Below are positions 1 to 6,761 of a DNA stretch of 7,249 nt, one piece after another. The stretch comes from Chloroflexota bacterium (GTDB taxonomy: Bacteria > Chloroflexota > Anaerolineae > CG2-30-64-16). The position numbers and the translations under genes are program-made. The stretch is taken from the NCBI GenBank assembly GCA_029555885.1, contig JAKPQT010000012.1, positions 1 to 7,249 on the forward strand. The letters are read 5' to 3'. Each line of letters opens with the position of its first letter. The first letter of the stretch is position 1. The notes beneath the pieces are model-generated. The model was not told the DNA's origin, did no database searches, and saw only the letters and a program-made list of their open reading frames with translations.

Positions 1-1355
1 TCGATGGTGATGACCAGCGGGGTCGGTCCCTTGCCGGCTTCCCCGAACGATTTCTCCTTCTTCTCGACGTATCGGCGGTGAATGCGCCGCGTCAGGAAGT
101 TCGCGACAAGGACATATGCGCTCAAATCTGACTCGTAGCGACCAAATTCCAGGACCACATTGTTTCCTGCGTCCAGGTGTTTCATGATACGTTCTACAGA
201 GTTATCCAGCGCTTTTGGTTTGATGAAGCCATAGTATTCCGGTCGCATGCGCTCGAATCTTCTCTGAAGGGCAGCTAGCACGTTTAGAGGTTGTCCAGTC
301 TCTTCGGCCACTGCCCGCAAGCCCGTGACCTCCTTGCCAGTTTCGGTATTAGAGCTCTGCTGTGCTTCAATCCAATCATCATCAAGAAACTTGGCAAGCC
401 AGCCAGGCTTCAATTTCCTCGCTAACGCATATATTGCTCCAACTTGGGCTTCGGAAAGGTTGAGGATGCCTGCCAGCATCTCCAGGTCTTCTGGCTCGAT
501 CTGGTCATAGCCGATGTTGACAGTGTAATCCGGATTCGAGCCACGGCGTCGCGACGATTCGTCGTCCAGCGTGAAGATGCTCACCTTACCCGGAAATATC
601 TGCTTCAATCCCTTGACCTGGCCGCCCAGGTCCTCGCTCGTGCCGGCCCAGCCGTACTCGTTGTGCATGTCGAAGATGAGGTTGACGGCCACGCTGTCAC
701 GAATCACGCCGGCCAGCAGCAGCCGCGAGAGGAACGTCTTGCCCGTGCCCGACTTGCCGAAGACGCCGCTCGACCGCTCCACCAGCCGCTCCAGATTGAG
801 CGTCACCTTGACATTCTCCATGTCCAGCGGCGCGCCGATGTGGAAGTTGTGGATCGCCTTATCGCCGACCTTCTGCGTGCCTTCCTCGCCGAACACCTGG
901 TTCACCTCGGCCTGGCTGGCGGTGAAGACGGGCGTGAAGTGCTCCGGCACGGTCTTGACCGGCTTGACCTCGCTGCTGGCTTCCTCCATCAGCAGGAGCG
1001 GGCTGAGGTGGACGTTGCCGAAGGTCGTCGTGCCGCGGTGGACTTCAGCAAGGAACGGGTCGGACATATCGGGCGGCTGCTTGGCGATCAGGGGGTTCGT
1101 GCTGTCCAGCGCGACATCGGTAATCATGCAGAAGAAGCGCGCGCGGCGGCCACGGGCCACCACGTAGCGGCCCACCGCCAGCTCCTCGATCGCGACATCG
1201 CGGTCGAGCTTGACGTCCAGCCCCGCACTGAGCGAGCCGCCGCTGATAACGCCCAGCTTCTCGGCGCGCTCCGCTTCGGCCTTTGCCAGCGCGCGCTCAT
1301 CGCTGGCGCGGGTCAGGCTATCGAACTCCTGGTCGAACGAGTCATTATCGGTCAT
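1..1355 (-). CDS. herA: HerA-type hexameric ATPase/translocase (3' end cut by window edge)
   Basis: Partial protein of 451 visible residues; it starts at ATG 1355 and is open at the left edge. Residues about 34-90 read as a HAS-barrel domain (LGVISGGSLSAGLDV, then GRYVVARG and FFCMITDV). A Walker A motif GKSGTGKT lies at 200-207, followed by FDMHNEYGW (228-236), typical of HerA/DUF87 ATPases. The last residues, LVIT-I, are the beta strand that normally leads into Walker B; Walker B itself and the arginine finger lie outside the window. HerA is a hexameric DNA pump that works with NurA nuclease in DNA-end processing, and nurA is present upstream. The ATG at 1355 has GAGGA 5 nt upstream; an in-frame ATG at 1367 overlaps that site and is less likely. 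Bases about 100-600 are much poorer in GC than the rest of the gene. No promoter of its own is evident. Family call is firm; the exact substrate is inferred. Confidence 0.9.
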   Translation of the reverse strand, partial: MTDNDSFDQEFDSLTRASDERALAKAEAERAEKLGVISGGSLSAGLDVKLDRDVAIEELAVGRYVVARGRRARFFCMITDVALDSTNPLIAKQPPDMSDPFLAEVHRGTTTFGNVHLSPLLLMEEASSEVKPVKTVPEHFTPVFTASQAEVNQVFGEEGTQKVGDKAIHNFHIGAPLDMENVKVTLNLERLVERSSGVFGKSGTGKTFLSRLLLAGVIRDSVAVNLIFDMHNEYGWAGTSEDLGGQVKGLKQIFPGKVSIFTLDDESSRRRGSNPDYTVNIGYDQIEPEDLEMLAGILNLSEAQVGAIYALARKLKPGWLAKFLDDDWIEAQQSSNTETGKEVTGLRAVAEETGQPLNVLAALQRRFERMRPEYYGFIKPKALDNSVERIMKHLDAGNNVVLEFGRYESDLSAYVLVANFLTRRIHRRYVEKKEKSFGEAGKGPTPLVITI

Positions 1356-1381
1356 GCCGTTCCTCATCTCATCGTGGGTTG

Positions 1382-1471
1382 TGGAGTCGAGGCTTCAGCC
1401 GGTTTCGCACGCTGTATGCGTTCACGACCCCAGGCGTGCGGGCACGCCCACCGGCTAAAGCCTTGGCTCCA
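1382..1471. repeat. Large imperfect palindrome, possible REP-like dispersed element
   Basis: The arms 1382-1402 and 1451-1471 pair over 21 positions: 18 Watson-Crick pairs, two G-U wobbles and one C-A mismatch when read as plus-strand RNA. Inside, CGCACGC (1406-1412) is perfectly complementary to GCGTGCG (1434-1440). A competing small hairpin, GCGTGC-GG-GCACGC (1434-1447), is also possible. On the minus strand the whole element lies between the SDR stop and the herA start, ending 26 nt before the herA ATG, so it would sit in the herA leader if the operon is read through. No T-tract follows it on the minus strand, so it is not a standard intrinsic terminator. The form resembles dispersed REP-type palindromes; that identity is inferred. 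Confidence 0.7.
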
Positions 1472-1480
1472 GTACATCAC

Positions 1481-1512
1481 CTGTTCTCCTGTTCCCCTGT
1501 TCACCCGTTCAC
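1481..1512. repeat. Four-unit octamer tandem repeat
   Basis: Four consecutive 8-bp units read CTGTTCTC, CTGTTCCC, CTGTTCAC and CCGTTCAC on the plus strand (minus-strand consensus roughly GTGAACAG). The array overlaps the stop codon of the SDR gene (TGA at 1509-1511) and lies 9 nt from the palindrome at 1382-1471. The units differ at the first C/T and at the last two positions, so the array is degenerate. Function is unknown; it may be a slippage-derived microsatellite or a protein-binding array. Confidence 0.75.
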
Positions 1513-2288
1513 TGCGTCCGGTGGGCCATCGTCGCGGACGCCTGCGCGGTCGCCAGGATGAGCATGTCCTGGATATTGACGTGCGCCGGTCGGTTGAGCG
1601 ACCAGATGATCGACTCCGCGATGTCCTCTGGTGTGAGCGGCGTGATGCCCTGGTACACCTTCGCGGCGCGCGCCTCGTCGCCGTGGAAGCGCACCTGGCT
1701 GAACTCCGTCTCGACCATGCCCGGCTCGATGTTAGTCACACGGATGCCCGCGCCGAGCAGGTCCATGCGCATCCCGCGGGTGAGCATCGCAACTGCGGCT
1801 TTCGTCGCGCAGTAGACGTTGCCCCCCACGTACGCGTCGCGGCCCGCCACCGAACCGACATTAATGACATGGCCGCGGCCGCGCGCGACCATCCCCGGCA
1901 GCACCGCGCGGGTCACGTAGAGCAGGCCCTTGACGTTGGTGTCGATCATCTCTTCCCAGTCCTGCAAGTCGGCCTCGTGGACTTTGTCCAGCCCGCGCGA
2001 GAGCCCCGCGTTGTTGACCAGGATGTCCACCGCCTGCCAGCGTTCGGGCAGGGCCGCGACGGCCTGTGCCACGGCCTCTGCATCGCGCACGTCCAGCACG
2101 ATCGTGTGGGTCTCGATGCCGTGCTGTGCGGCCAGTTCCCCGGCCAGCGCGTTGAGGCGTTCCTCGCGGCGCGCGGCCAGGATCAGGTGGACGCCCTCGG
2201 CGGCCAGCGCCCGCGCGGTCGCCGAGCCGATGCCCGAAGTCACGCCCGTCACGAACGCAATCTGACCCTTCAATGAAATGGATGGCAT
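1509..2288 (-). CDS. YdfG-like NADP-dependent short-chain dehydrogenase/reductase
   Basis: A complete 259-residue classical SDR. The cofactor motif TGVTSGIG is at 14-21, and the Arg pair at 40-41 after the second strand favours NADP(H). NNAG is at 92-95, and the catalytic tetrad is N118, S146, Y159 and K163 (YCATK). Long stretches recall E. coli YdfG from memory: WEEMIDTNVKGLLYVTRAVLPGM, the GGNVY before the active site, IEPGMVETEFSQVRF, and LTPEDIAE near the end. YdfG oxidises 3-hydroxy acids such as L-serine and L-allo-threonine and reduces malonic semialdehyde; the substrate here is inferred from that likeness. ATG 2288 has AGGAG six nt upstream. It lies 18 nt after the HAS-barrel gene, so it is co-transcribed with nurA, although a metabolic enzyme has no clear role in that operon. 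Its stop overlaps an octamer repeat array. Confidence 0.93.
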   Translation of the reverse strand: MPSISLKGQIAFVTGVTSGIGSATARALAAEGVHLILAARREERLNALAGELAAQHGIETHTIVLDVRDAEAVAQAVAALPERWQAVDILVNNAGLSRGLDKVHEADLQDWEEMIDTNVKGLLYVTRAVLPGMVARGRGHVINVGSVAGRDAYVGGNVYCATKAAVAMLTRGMRMDLLGAGIRVTNIEPGMVETEFSQVRFHGDEARAAKVYQGITPLTPEDIAESIIWSLNRPAHVNIQDMLILATAQASATMAHRTQ

Positions 2289-2306
2289 GATTCGCTCCTG
2301 TGGTGT

Positions 2307-2909
2307 TTATCGCAGTTGTTTGAGGATGCCGTCCAGCCGCGCGATGTCCAGCGAGAGCAGCCGCGCCAGCTCCCGGCCCGCGGCAATCTTGTACGCGTCG
2401 CGCTGGTCGGGCGGCCGGGCATCCGCCGCGGCGCGCAGGGCGGCGACAATGAGCTGGTCCACCGGCGCATCCTGCGCGGCCAGCACGATGCGCAGCCAGT
2501 CCGGCTCGGCTGTGAAGCGCACGAACTCCGCGGGGTTGCAGGAGAAGATGGGGTCCAGCGTGCGCGGCGGCTGCGGCGGCAGGCGCTGGATCATGGTGTT
2601 CCCGCGGCAGTACCCGACGGTCAGCACATCTACGACCACCGGCACCTGGCGTTTCTGCCGTTGGTCTTCGATGATCTCCGCGCTCTCCACGCCCGCGGCC
2701 ACGAGCTGGCGCACGAACGCGTCATCCTCGATGGTGACACAGTAGATCAGCCCGTAGATAGTCTCGCCGTTGAGCATCCGCGCCTTGACGAGTTGGCCGA
2801 ACTCCGGGACGAGCAGGTTCTGCTCGGTCATCAGCTCCCGGCAGCCGACGGTGTAGCTCGCCGTCGTGGAGCGCAACACGCGGCCAATCTGCCTCTCTTG
2901 TTCGGTCAT
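2307..2909 (-). CDS. Small HAS-barrel-like protein of the herA-nurA operon
   Basis: A 200-residue protein without a confidently known name. Residues about 7-105 look like a HAS barrel (the HerA/ATP-synthase beta-barrel fold): IGRVLRST near the start, PEFGQLVKAR (35-44), and ETIYGLIYCVTIEDD (49-63), which parallels GRYVVARG...FFCMITDV in the neighbouring HerA. There is no Walker motif, so it is not an ATPase. The C-terminal half (about 125-200) is predicted helical, with an Ala/Arg-rich segment. It begins 1 nt after the nurA stop (TGA 2911-2913), with its AGGAG site (2915-2919) inside the end of nurA, so translation is probably coupled. HerA's barrel contacts NurA, so this protein may bind NurA or cap the HerA ring; that is inference. 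No signal peptide or membrane segment is visible. Confidence 0.8.
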   Translation of the reverse strand: MTEQERQIGRVLRSTTASYTVGCRELMTEQNLLVPEFGQLVKARMLNGETIYGLIYCVTIEDDAFVRQLVAAGVESAEIIEDQRQKRQVPVVVDVLTVGYCRGNTMIQRLPPQPPRTLDPIFSCNPAEFVRFTAEPDWLRIVLAAQDAPVDQLIVAALRAAADARPPDQRDAYKIAAGRELARLLSLDIARLDGILKQLR

Positions 2910-2910
2910 G

Positions 2911-4119
2911 TCATCTCCTGTGCGAAGTCAATAGCTTGTTGGCGGCCTTCAACGAGATTTCCGGCATGATCCCGTTGCGCATCATCACCTGCGTCAGCAT
3001 GGTTTCGAGGTCGGCCTTCTCAGCCTGGGTGACGACGGCCAGTTCGTGCGCCCGCGCCAGGACGTATGGGTAGCGCACCGGCTCGCAGTTAGCATACAAC
3101 GCGGCGCGCGCGATGTCCAGCTTTGCCGGATCCTGCGCAATCCAGCCGGGCACCTCCAGCCGGGCGACGGCCGCATCCCCGGCTCCTGTTCGCTGCGCCA
3201 TATTCATGTAGGCAAAGGCGATGCGGTCGCCGCCGGAGCGGTGCTGGTAACGGTCGTTCGTATTGGAGTTCGGCTCGAACAGGCCCGTGCGGTGCGCGGG
3301 CGGCAGGCCGTTGAACAACATGCGGTCGGCAAGCTGCCGGAAGCGGCCTTCGCGCAGCGTCTCACGGGTGATTTTCTCGATGGGCAGGCCGATGAGCTCG
3401 AGAATGCGCAGCACGTACGCGCTGCCGGGCTTGTCCACGTAGCCGACGGGGATCGCGCCGGCCTTGCGCAGCCGGGCCAGTTGCTGCACGAAGAAGTCGA
3501 TTTCCTCGTTGATGGCCTGGTTGTTTTCAGGGTTTGGCCGCATCCAGGGGAGCAGCGGGCCGTCGAGCACGCAGATGATGGGCACGGAGACATCGCCCCC
3601 GAGCGCCGCGCGTTCGTCTTCGGCCAGCTTGGCCAGGGCTTCGACTTCGCGGCGGTTGCGCTGCGCGCTGACGTAATCTGCGCCGCGCATATCGCCGTTC
3701 TCGTCATACAGCTCCTCGTCTGCGTAGAATACTTCCGGCGTGCTGCTGACTGCGGGCGCCTGTCCGGTGCCGCAGCGGAAGACGATCGTGCCGGTGTTCA
3801 GGAGGAAGTAGGCTGCGGCCGCGTGGCGGTCCGGGTAAATCTGGCTGCCGTCGGCCGCGATAAGGATGTAGCTGTCCGGCGCGTGCACGGGCGCAACCGT
3901 TTCATCCAGCCGCTTGCCCCTAGGGATGGCCCCGCGGCGCCACTCGTCTACCTCGCGGGCACGGGCAATCTTGCGCTCCAGCTCCTCTGTGACCTCCGCG
4001 TGCTCCATCAGCAGCTCGCGCGCCCGCGCGGAGCGGTCTTGCGCATCGTCGCGGCGGCTGACCATGACGCGGCCCATCGCATCCATCTGGGTCGTCAGCT
4101 TGTTGAGTTCGAGCGTCAA
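2911..4119 (-). CDS. nurA: NurA-domain 5'-3' nuclease, TTG start
   Basis: A 402-residue NurA nuclease, partner of HerA in DNA double-strand-end resection; it acts on DNA in the cytoplasm with Mn2+ in characterised relatives. Residues 21-65 form a charged helical/coiled-coil segment. The nuclease core starts with ILIAADGSQIYPDR (D90-G91-S92, the first metal-binding motif). VPIICVLDGPLLPW carries D186, GYVDKP carries D229-K230, and a C-terminal RYPYVLARAHELAVVTQ carries a conserved-type His358. The TTG at 4119 is chosen because a strong GGAGG (4125-4129) lies 5 nt upstream and because MTLELNKLT is a natural N terminus. Longer in-frame starts at 4158 and 4218 would lie in or upstream of the promoter. 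It is the first gene of the leftward operon. Family membership is well supported by motifs; the metal-ligand assignments follow from family knowledge. Confidence 0.9.
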   Translation of the reverse strand: MTLELNKLTTQMDAMGRVMVSRRDDAQDRSARARELLMEHAEVTEELERKIARAREVDEWRRGAIPRGKRLDETVAPVHAPDSYILIAADGSQIYPDRHAAAAYFLLNTGTIVFRCGTGQAPAVSSTPEVFYADEELYDENGDMRGADYVSAQRNRREVEALAKLAEDERAALGGDVSVPIICVLDGPLLPWMRPNPENNQAINEEIDFFVQQLARLRKAGAIPVGYVDKPGSAYVLRILELIGLPIEKITRETLREGRFRQLADRMLFNGLPPAHRTGLFEPNSNTNDRYQHRSGGDRIAFAYMNMAQRTGAGDAAVARLEVPGWIAQDPAKLDIARAALYANCEPVRYPYVLARAHELAVVTQAEKADLETMLTQVMMRNGIMPEISLKAANKLLTSHRR

Positions 4120-4124
4120 GGCTC

Positions 4125-4129
4125 CCTCC
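4125..4129 (-). promoter_or_regulatory. Ribosome binding site that fixes the nurA TTG start
   Basis: GGAGG on the minus strand, inside a purine-rich run (4122-4134), is followed by 5 nt and then the TTG codon at 4119-4117. No such site precedes the longer in-frame ATG starts at 4158 and 4218. Confidence 0.8.
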
Positions 4130-4156
4130 CCCTCATGCGAACAGATTTTCGCATAC

Positions 4157-4186
4157 ATTATAGACCAAAATACCCCGCAATGCCAA
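4157..4186 (-). promoter_or_regulatory. Sigma70-type promoter of the nurA operon
   Basis: On the minus strand the -35 box TTGGCA (4181-4186) is separated by 18 bp from a consensus -10 box TATAAT (4157-4162). Transcription should start near 4150, leaving a leader of about 30 nt before the TTG start at 4119. The promoter lies inside the longest open frame of nurA, which argues against the longer starts. Confidence 0.8.
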
Positions 4187-4190
4187 ACGA

Positions 4191-4219
4191 TTGACAAATG
4201 GTGCGCGCTAGCATACAAT
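4191..4219 (+). promoter_or_regulatory. Sigma70-type promoter of the phosphatase-like/propeller gene
   Basis: A perfect -35 box TTGACA (4191-4196), a 17-bp spacer and the -10 box TACAAT (4214-4219, one mismatch). The expected start is near 4226, giving a leader of about 56 nt that contains a small hairpin GGCTG-AGAA-CAGCC (4247-4260) and then AAGGAG (4270-4275). Its -35 box is only 4 bp from the -35 box of the leftward nurA promoter. Confidence 0.82.
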
Positions 4220-4269
4220 CTTGGTTGGCTGATGGCGGCCCGCAGTGGCTGAGAACAGCCTGGCTTCCG

Positions 4270-4275
4270 AAGGAG
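4270..4275 (+). promoter_or_regulatory. Ribosome binding site that fixes the start at 4282
   Basis: AAGGAG is followed by a 6-nt spacer and then ATG 4282. The frame stays open upstream to an ATG at 4198, but that codon lies inside the promoter spacer and upstream of the predicted transcription start, so it cannot be used from this promoter. Confidence 0.8.
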
Positions 4276-4281
4276 CTTCTC

Positions 4282-6663
4282 ATGCCAGAACCTCTTCGCA
4301 CCACGATCGGACAGTTCAGTAGTTCAGGCGGACGGTGGCAGGCCCGCGCCGGAAATGTGCGCGCAGTCGAACCGGCCCCCGAGTTGCCCAGCGCGCAGCG
4401 CGGCAGCCTCTACATCCTGGTCGAGGTCAGCGGGGCCGAGGGCGGTCATGCTGCGCTGTACCGCCAGATGTTGAATGCGGCGCAGACCGCGTTCTACGAG
4501 ATGGGCGAGACGGTGGAAGGCGCACTGCGCCAGGCCGTGCGCAGCGCGCACGCGGTCCTCCGTCGCGCCAACGAGGGCCTGCCGGAGGCACAGTGGCGTG
4601 CCGGCATGAGCTTGGTGGTGCGTTACGGCAGCCAACTGGTCATCGCCCAGGCCGGGCCGAGCCTGGTGCTTGTCAGCCACGAGCGCACAATTGACCAGTT
4701 CCCGGCCCAACTGGGCGCGTTCGGCCCGGCGCTCGGCGGCGAAGACCGGCCTGATGTCAACATCTACGACAGCACGGTCGAGCCGGGCAGCATGGTGCTG
4801 ATGGCGCAGAGCGACTGGCCGAACCAGGTCGCGCCCGAGGCGCTGGCCGTGGCTGCGGCCGCCTCCAGCGTGTCATTGGCGACCCAGTATCTCGGTCAAC
4901 TGGCCGGAAACGCAGATTTGACCGCGCTGCTGATCGGTTTCACGCGCGATATCCCTGAGCTGCGCGATGAGACCGCGGCAACGATTGCGCTTCCGGTCGT
5001 GCCGGCGGAATCTGTCGAACCGCATGTCGAGGAGCCGCCGCGACGTTCCATCTTCGGCGGTCGCCGGTTCGGAAAGAGCCGCCAAGCCGAGGAACCGGCA
5101 GACAAAGCCCCAGAGCCGGAGCCTGAAGAGACGCGCCCGCCGGCTTCCCCTGGGCAGGCCGCGCCGTCGGTGACGGAACCGCCGCCCGCGACCGTGCCTG
5201 CCACGCCGCGCATCGCTGCACCCCGCACCGCCGCGCCGCGCCCTGCCCAGCCGGAGGAGCCGGCTGCACCTTCATCCCGTTCATTCCGCTCGCCTTACGC
5301 GTCGGCCACCTGGGATGCACCGCCTGCAGAGACGTCCGCGGTGCCGCCGCCGCGACCGGCGCGCGTCGAACCGGCTGGCACCTACCAACCGCCCGCGGCC
5401 ACGACAACCGTCGAACCCGAAGCCGAGTATACTGACGAAGAACTGGAAGAGGCCCCGCGGCGCAGCCCGTGGTGGCTGCTCATTGCGCTGGTCGTCATCC
5501 CCTTGTTGATTGCCGGCATTGTCCTCGCGATGTTGTATGGCCGCAGCAACGCCATCGATGCGCAGGTCCAGGAGAAGCTGGATGGCGCATCCAACATCAT
5601 CACCCAGGCCGAAGCGATGACCGACGAAGCGGCCGCGATCCAGCATCTCGCGGGCGCGCGTGATTTCCTGGACCAGGTCGTCGAGCTGCGGCCGAACGAT
5701 CGGCGGCGGGAACCAGTCGAGATTCGATACATCGACCTGCTTAACAAGCTGGAGCGCGTGACGCCCCTGTATGGCGTCGTGCCGCTGTGGGAGTTCCAGG
5801 AGGAGACGCGCCAGCTCGAACGCGTCCTGCTGAGCGGCGATGCGATGTTCGTCCTGGACCGTGGTCCCATGCGCGTGTATCGGTTTACGCGTTCCTCGCT
5901 CGGCGACAGCGTGACCCCTGCGGATAAGCCGCTCATCAGCCGGGGCGAGCAGGTGGGCGAACTGGCCGTCGGCGACCTCGTGGATATGGCCTGGGTCGAG
6001 TCGGCCACCGCGGGCCAGCGGAGCAAGCTGGTCGTGCTAGACACCGCCGGCGGACTGGTCGGGTATGATGTCACCTGGGGCCCTGAGCGCCTGGCGTTGC
6101 CCGGCCGCGACCGGTGGGGCGAACCGCGTTTCACGCTGGGTTATGGCGGCAACCTGTACGTGGTGGATGTCGGCGCCAACCAGATTTGGCGCTATCGTCC
6201 GGCGGCCAACGGGTTCGGTGACCCGGAGCCTTACTTCGCTGAGGGAACGCAGGTCAACCTGTCCGGCCTGCAGGCGGTGGCTATCGACGGCAATATCTGG
6301 CTGCTCTACAGCGACGGCCGCCTGCTCAAGTTCTTCGGCGGCCAGGGGCGGTCTTTCGTGTGGCAGGGCCTGCCCGGCGACCTGTCGGCGCCCACAGCCG
6401 TGGTGGTGCCCATCGAGGGCGACCGGGTGTACGTGGCCGATGCGGGCAACGGGCGCATCGTCGAAGCAACCAAGGAGGGCGTGTTCCTGCGCCAGTTCCG
6501 TGCTCGCGAGGGCGACATCATCCGCAATTTGCGCAGCCTGTACCTCGACGAGGCGGGTTCGATGTTCTACGTCTTGACCCAGGATCAACTGTACAAGATC
6601 GATATTCCTGCTCCCGGCAGCACACCGGCAGGTCTCTCTGAGACACCCACCGCCACGCCCTGA
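4282..6663 (+). CDS. Membrane protein with degenerate PP2C/PPM-like domain and extracytoplasmic beta-propeller
   Basis: 793 residues and no recognised gene name. Residues about 38-222 resemble a PPM/PP2C phosphatase fold: RGSLYILVEVSGAEGGHAA stands where active enzymes have the metal-binding ADGMGGH, AGPSLVLVS replaces GDSR, AQSDW (175-179) matches CSDGL, and NADLTALLI (210-218) matches DNITVVVV. The first aspartate is missing, so it is probably a non-catalytic pseudophosphatase. Residues about 228-395 form a Pro/Ala/Glu-rich, low-complexity linker. One membrane helix spans about 397-419 (WWLLIALVVIPLLIAGIVLAMLYG), preceded by Arg residues, which suggests an N-in/C-out orientation. About 425-490 is helical. 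About 512-775 contains roughly six NHL-like strands/blades (for example NLYVVDVGANQIWRYRP and DRVYVADAGNGRIVEAT). It has its own promoter and is followed by a probable terminator. The function is not known; an envelope-sensing role is inferred. Confidence 0.85.
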   Translation: MPEPLRTTIGQFSSSGGRWQARAGNVRAVEPAPELPSAQRGSLYILVEVSGAEGGHAALYRQMLNAAQTAFYEMGETVEGALRQAVRSAHAVLRRANEGLPEAQWRAGMSLVVRYGSQLVIAQAGPSLVLVSHERTIDQFPAQLGAFGPALGGEDRPDVNIYDSTVEPGSMVLMAQSDWPNQVAPEALAVAAAASSVSLATQYLGQLAGNADLTALLIGFTRDIPELRDETAATIALPVVPAESVEPHVEEPPRRSIFGGRRFGKSRQAEEPADKAPEPEPEETRPPASPGQAAPSVTEPPPATVPATPRIAAPRTAAPRPAQPEEPAAPSSRSFRSPYASATWDAPPAETSAVPPPRPARVEPAGTYQPPAATTTVEPEAEYTDEELEEAPRRSPWWLLIALVVIPLLIAGIVLAMLYGRSNAIDAQVQEKLDGASNIITQAEAMTDEAAAIQHLAGARDFLDQVVELRPNDRRREPVEIRYIDLLNKLERVTPLYGVVPLWEFQEETRQLERVLLSGDAMFVLDRGPMRVYRFTRSSLGDSVTPADKPLISRGEQVGELAVGDLVDMAWVESATAGQRSKLVVLDTAGGLVGYDVTWGPERLALPGRDRWGEPRFTLGYGGNLYVVDVGANQIWRYRPAANGFGDPEPYFAEGTQVNLSGLQAVAIDGNIWLLYSDGRLLKFFGGQGRSFVWQGLPGDLSAPTAVVVPIEGDRVYVADAGNGRIVEATKEGVFLRQFRAREGDIIRNLRSLYLDEAGSMFYVLTQDQLYKIDIPAPGSTPAGLSETPTATP

Positions 6664-6689
6664 TCGCGCATCCTGGAACTCCCAAGCCA

Positions 6690-6761
6690 CTGGCGTCGTC
6701 TGTTACGATAGGCGGCGCCAGATGCGGCGCGTGTCCCACGCGGCGTAGGACGCGTTTTTTT
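6690..6761 (+). terminator. Tandem hairpins with T7 tract, probable intrinsic terminator
   Basis: A first hairpin pairs CTGGCGTCG (6690-6698) with CGGCGCCAG (6713-6721): nine pairs including one T-G wobble. A second stem pairs CGCGT (6728-6732) with ACGCG (6750-6754), with CC/GG (6735-6736/6748-6749) continuing it past a two-base bulge. Seven T residues (6755-6761) follow immediately. It lies 27 nt after the stop of the propeller gene, in an otherwise GC-rich region. Competing small stems (6728-6742, 6743-6753) are possible, so the exact fold is uncertain. Confidence 0.65.

Noticed and set aside
1382..1471. Palindrome as intrinsic terminator of the SDR operon
   Set aside because: No T-tract follows on the minus strand, and the distance to herA and the repeat-like form fit a dispersed element better.
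1481..1512. Possible CRISPR array
   Set aside because: The units are 8 bp long and directly adjacent, with no spacers and no cas genes nearby.
444..2276. 610-residue open frame on the plus strand
   Set aside because: It lies antisense to herA and the SDR, spans the intergenic repeats, is rich in Arg/His/Ala with no recognisable domain, and is the usual by-product of GC-rich codons on the opposite strand.
3046..4194. 382-residue open frame on the plus strand
   Set aside because: Fully antisense to nurA, whose motifs are clear. It shows no domain, has no ribosome site, and runs into the divergent promoter region.
4120..4218. 33-residue N-terminal extension of NurA from ATG 4218
   Set aside because: It covers the TTGGCA/TATAAT promoter and lacks a ribosome site; the TTG at 4119 has a strong one.
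4198..4281. 28-residue N-terminal extension of the propeller protein from ATG 4198
   Set aside because: The codon lies in the spacer of the plus-strand promoter, upstream of the predicted transcript start; ATG 4282 has AAGGAG at ideal spacing.
4940..6134. Minus-strand open frames opposite the propeller gene
   Set aside because: They overlap clearly coding plus-strand sequence, show only biased Arg/Ser/Pro composition and have no domains.
6728..6742. CGCGTG-TCC-CACGCG hairpin as the terminator stem itself
   Set aside because: It is a perfect 6-bp stem, but it ends 12 nt before the T-tract; the longer stem ending at 6754 abuts the Ts.
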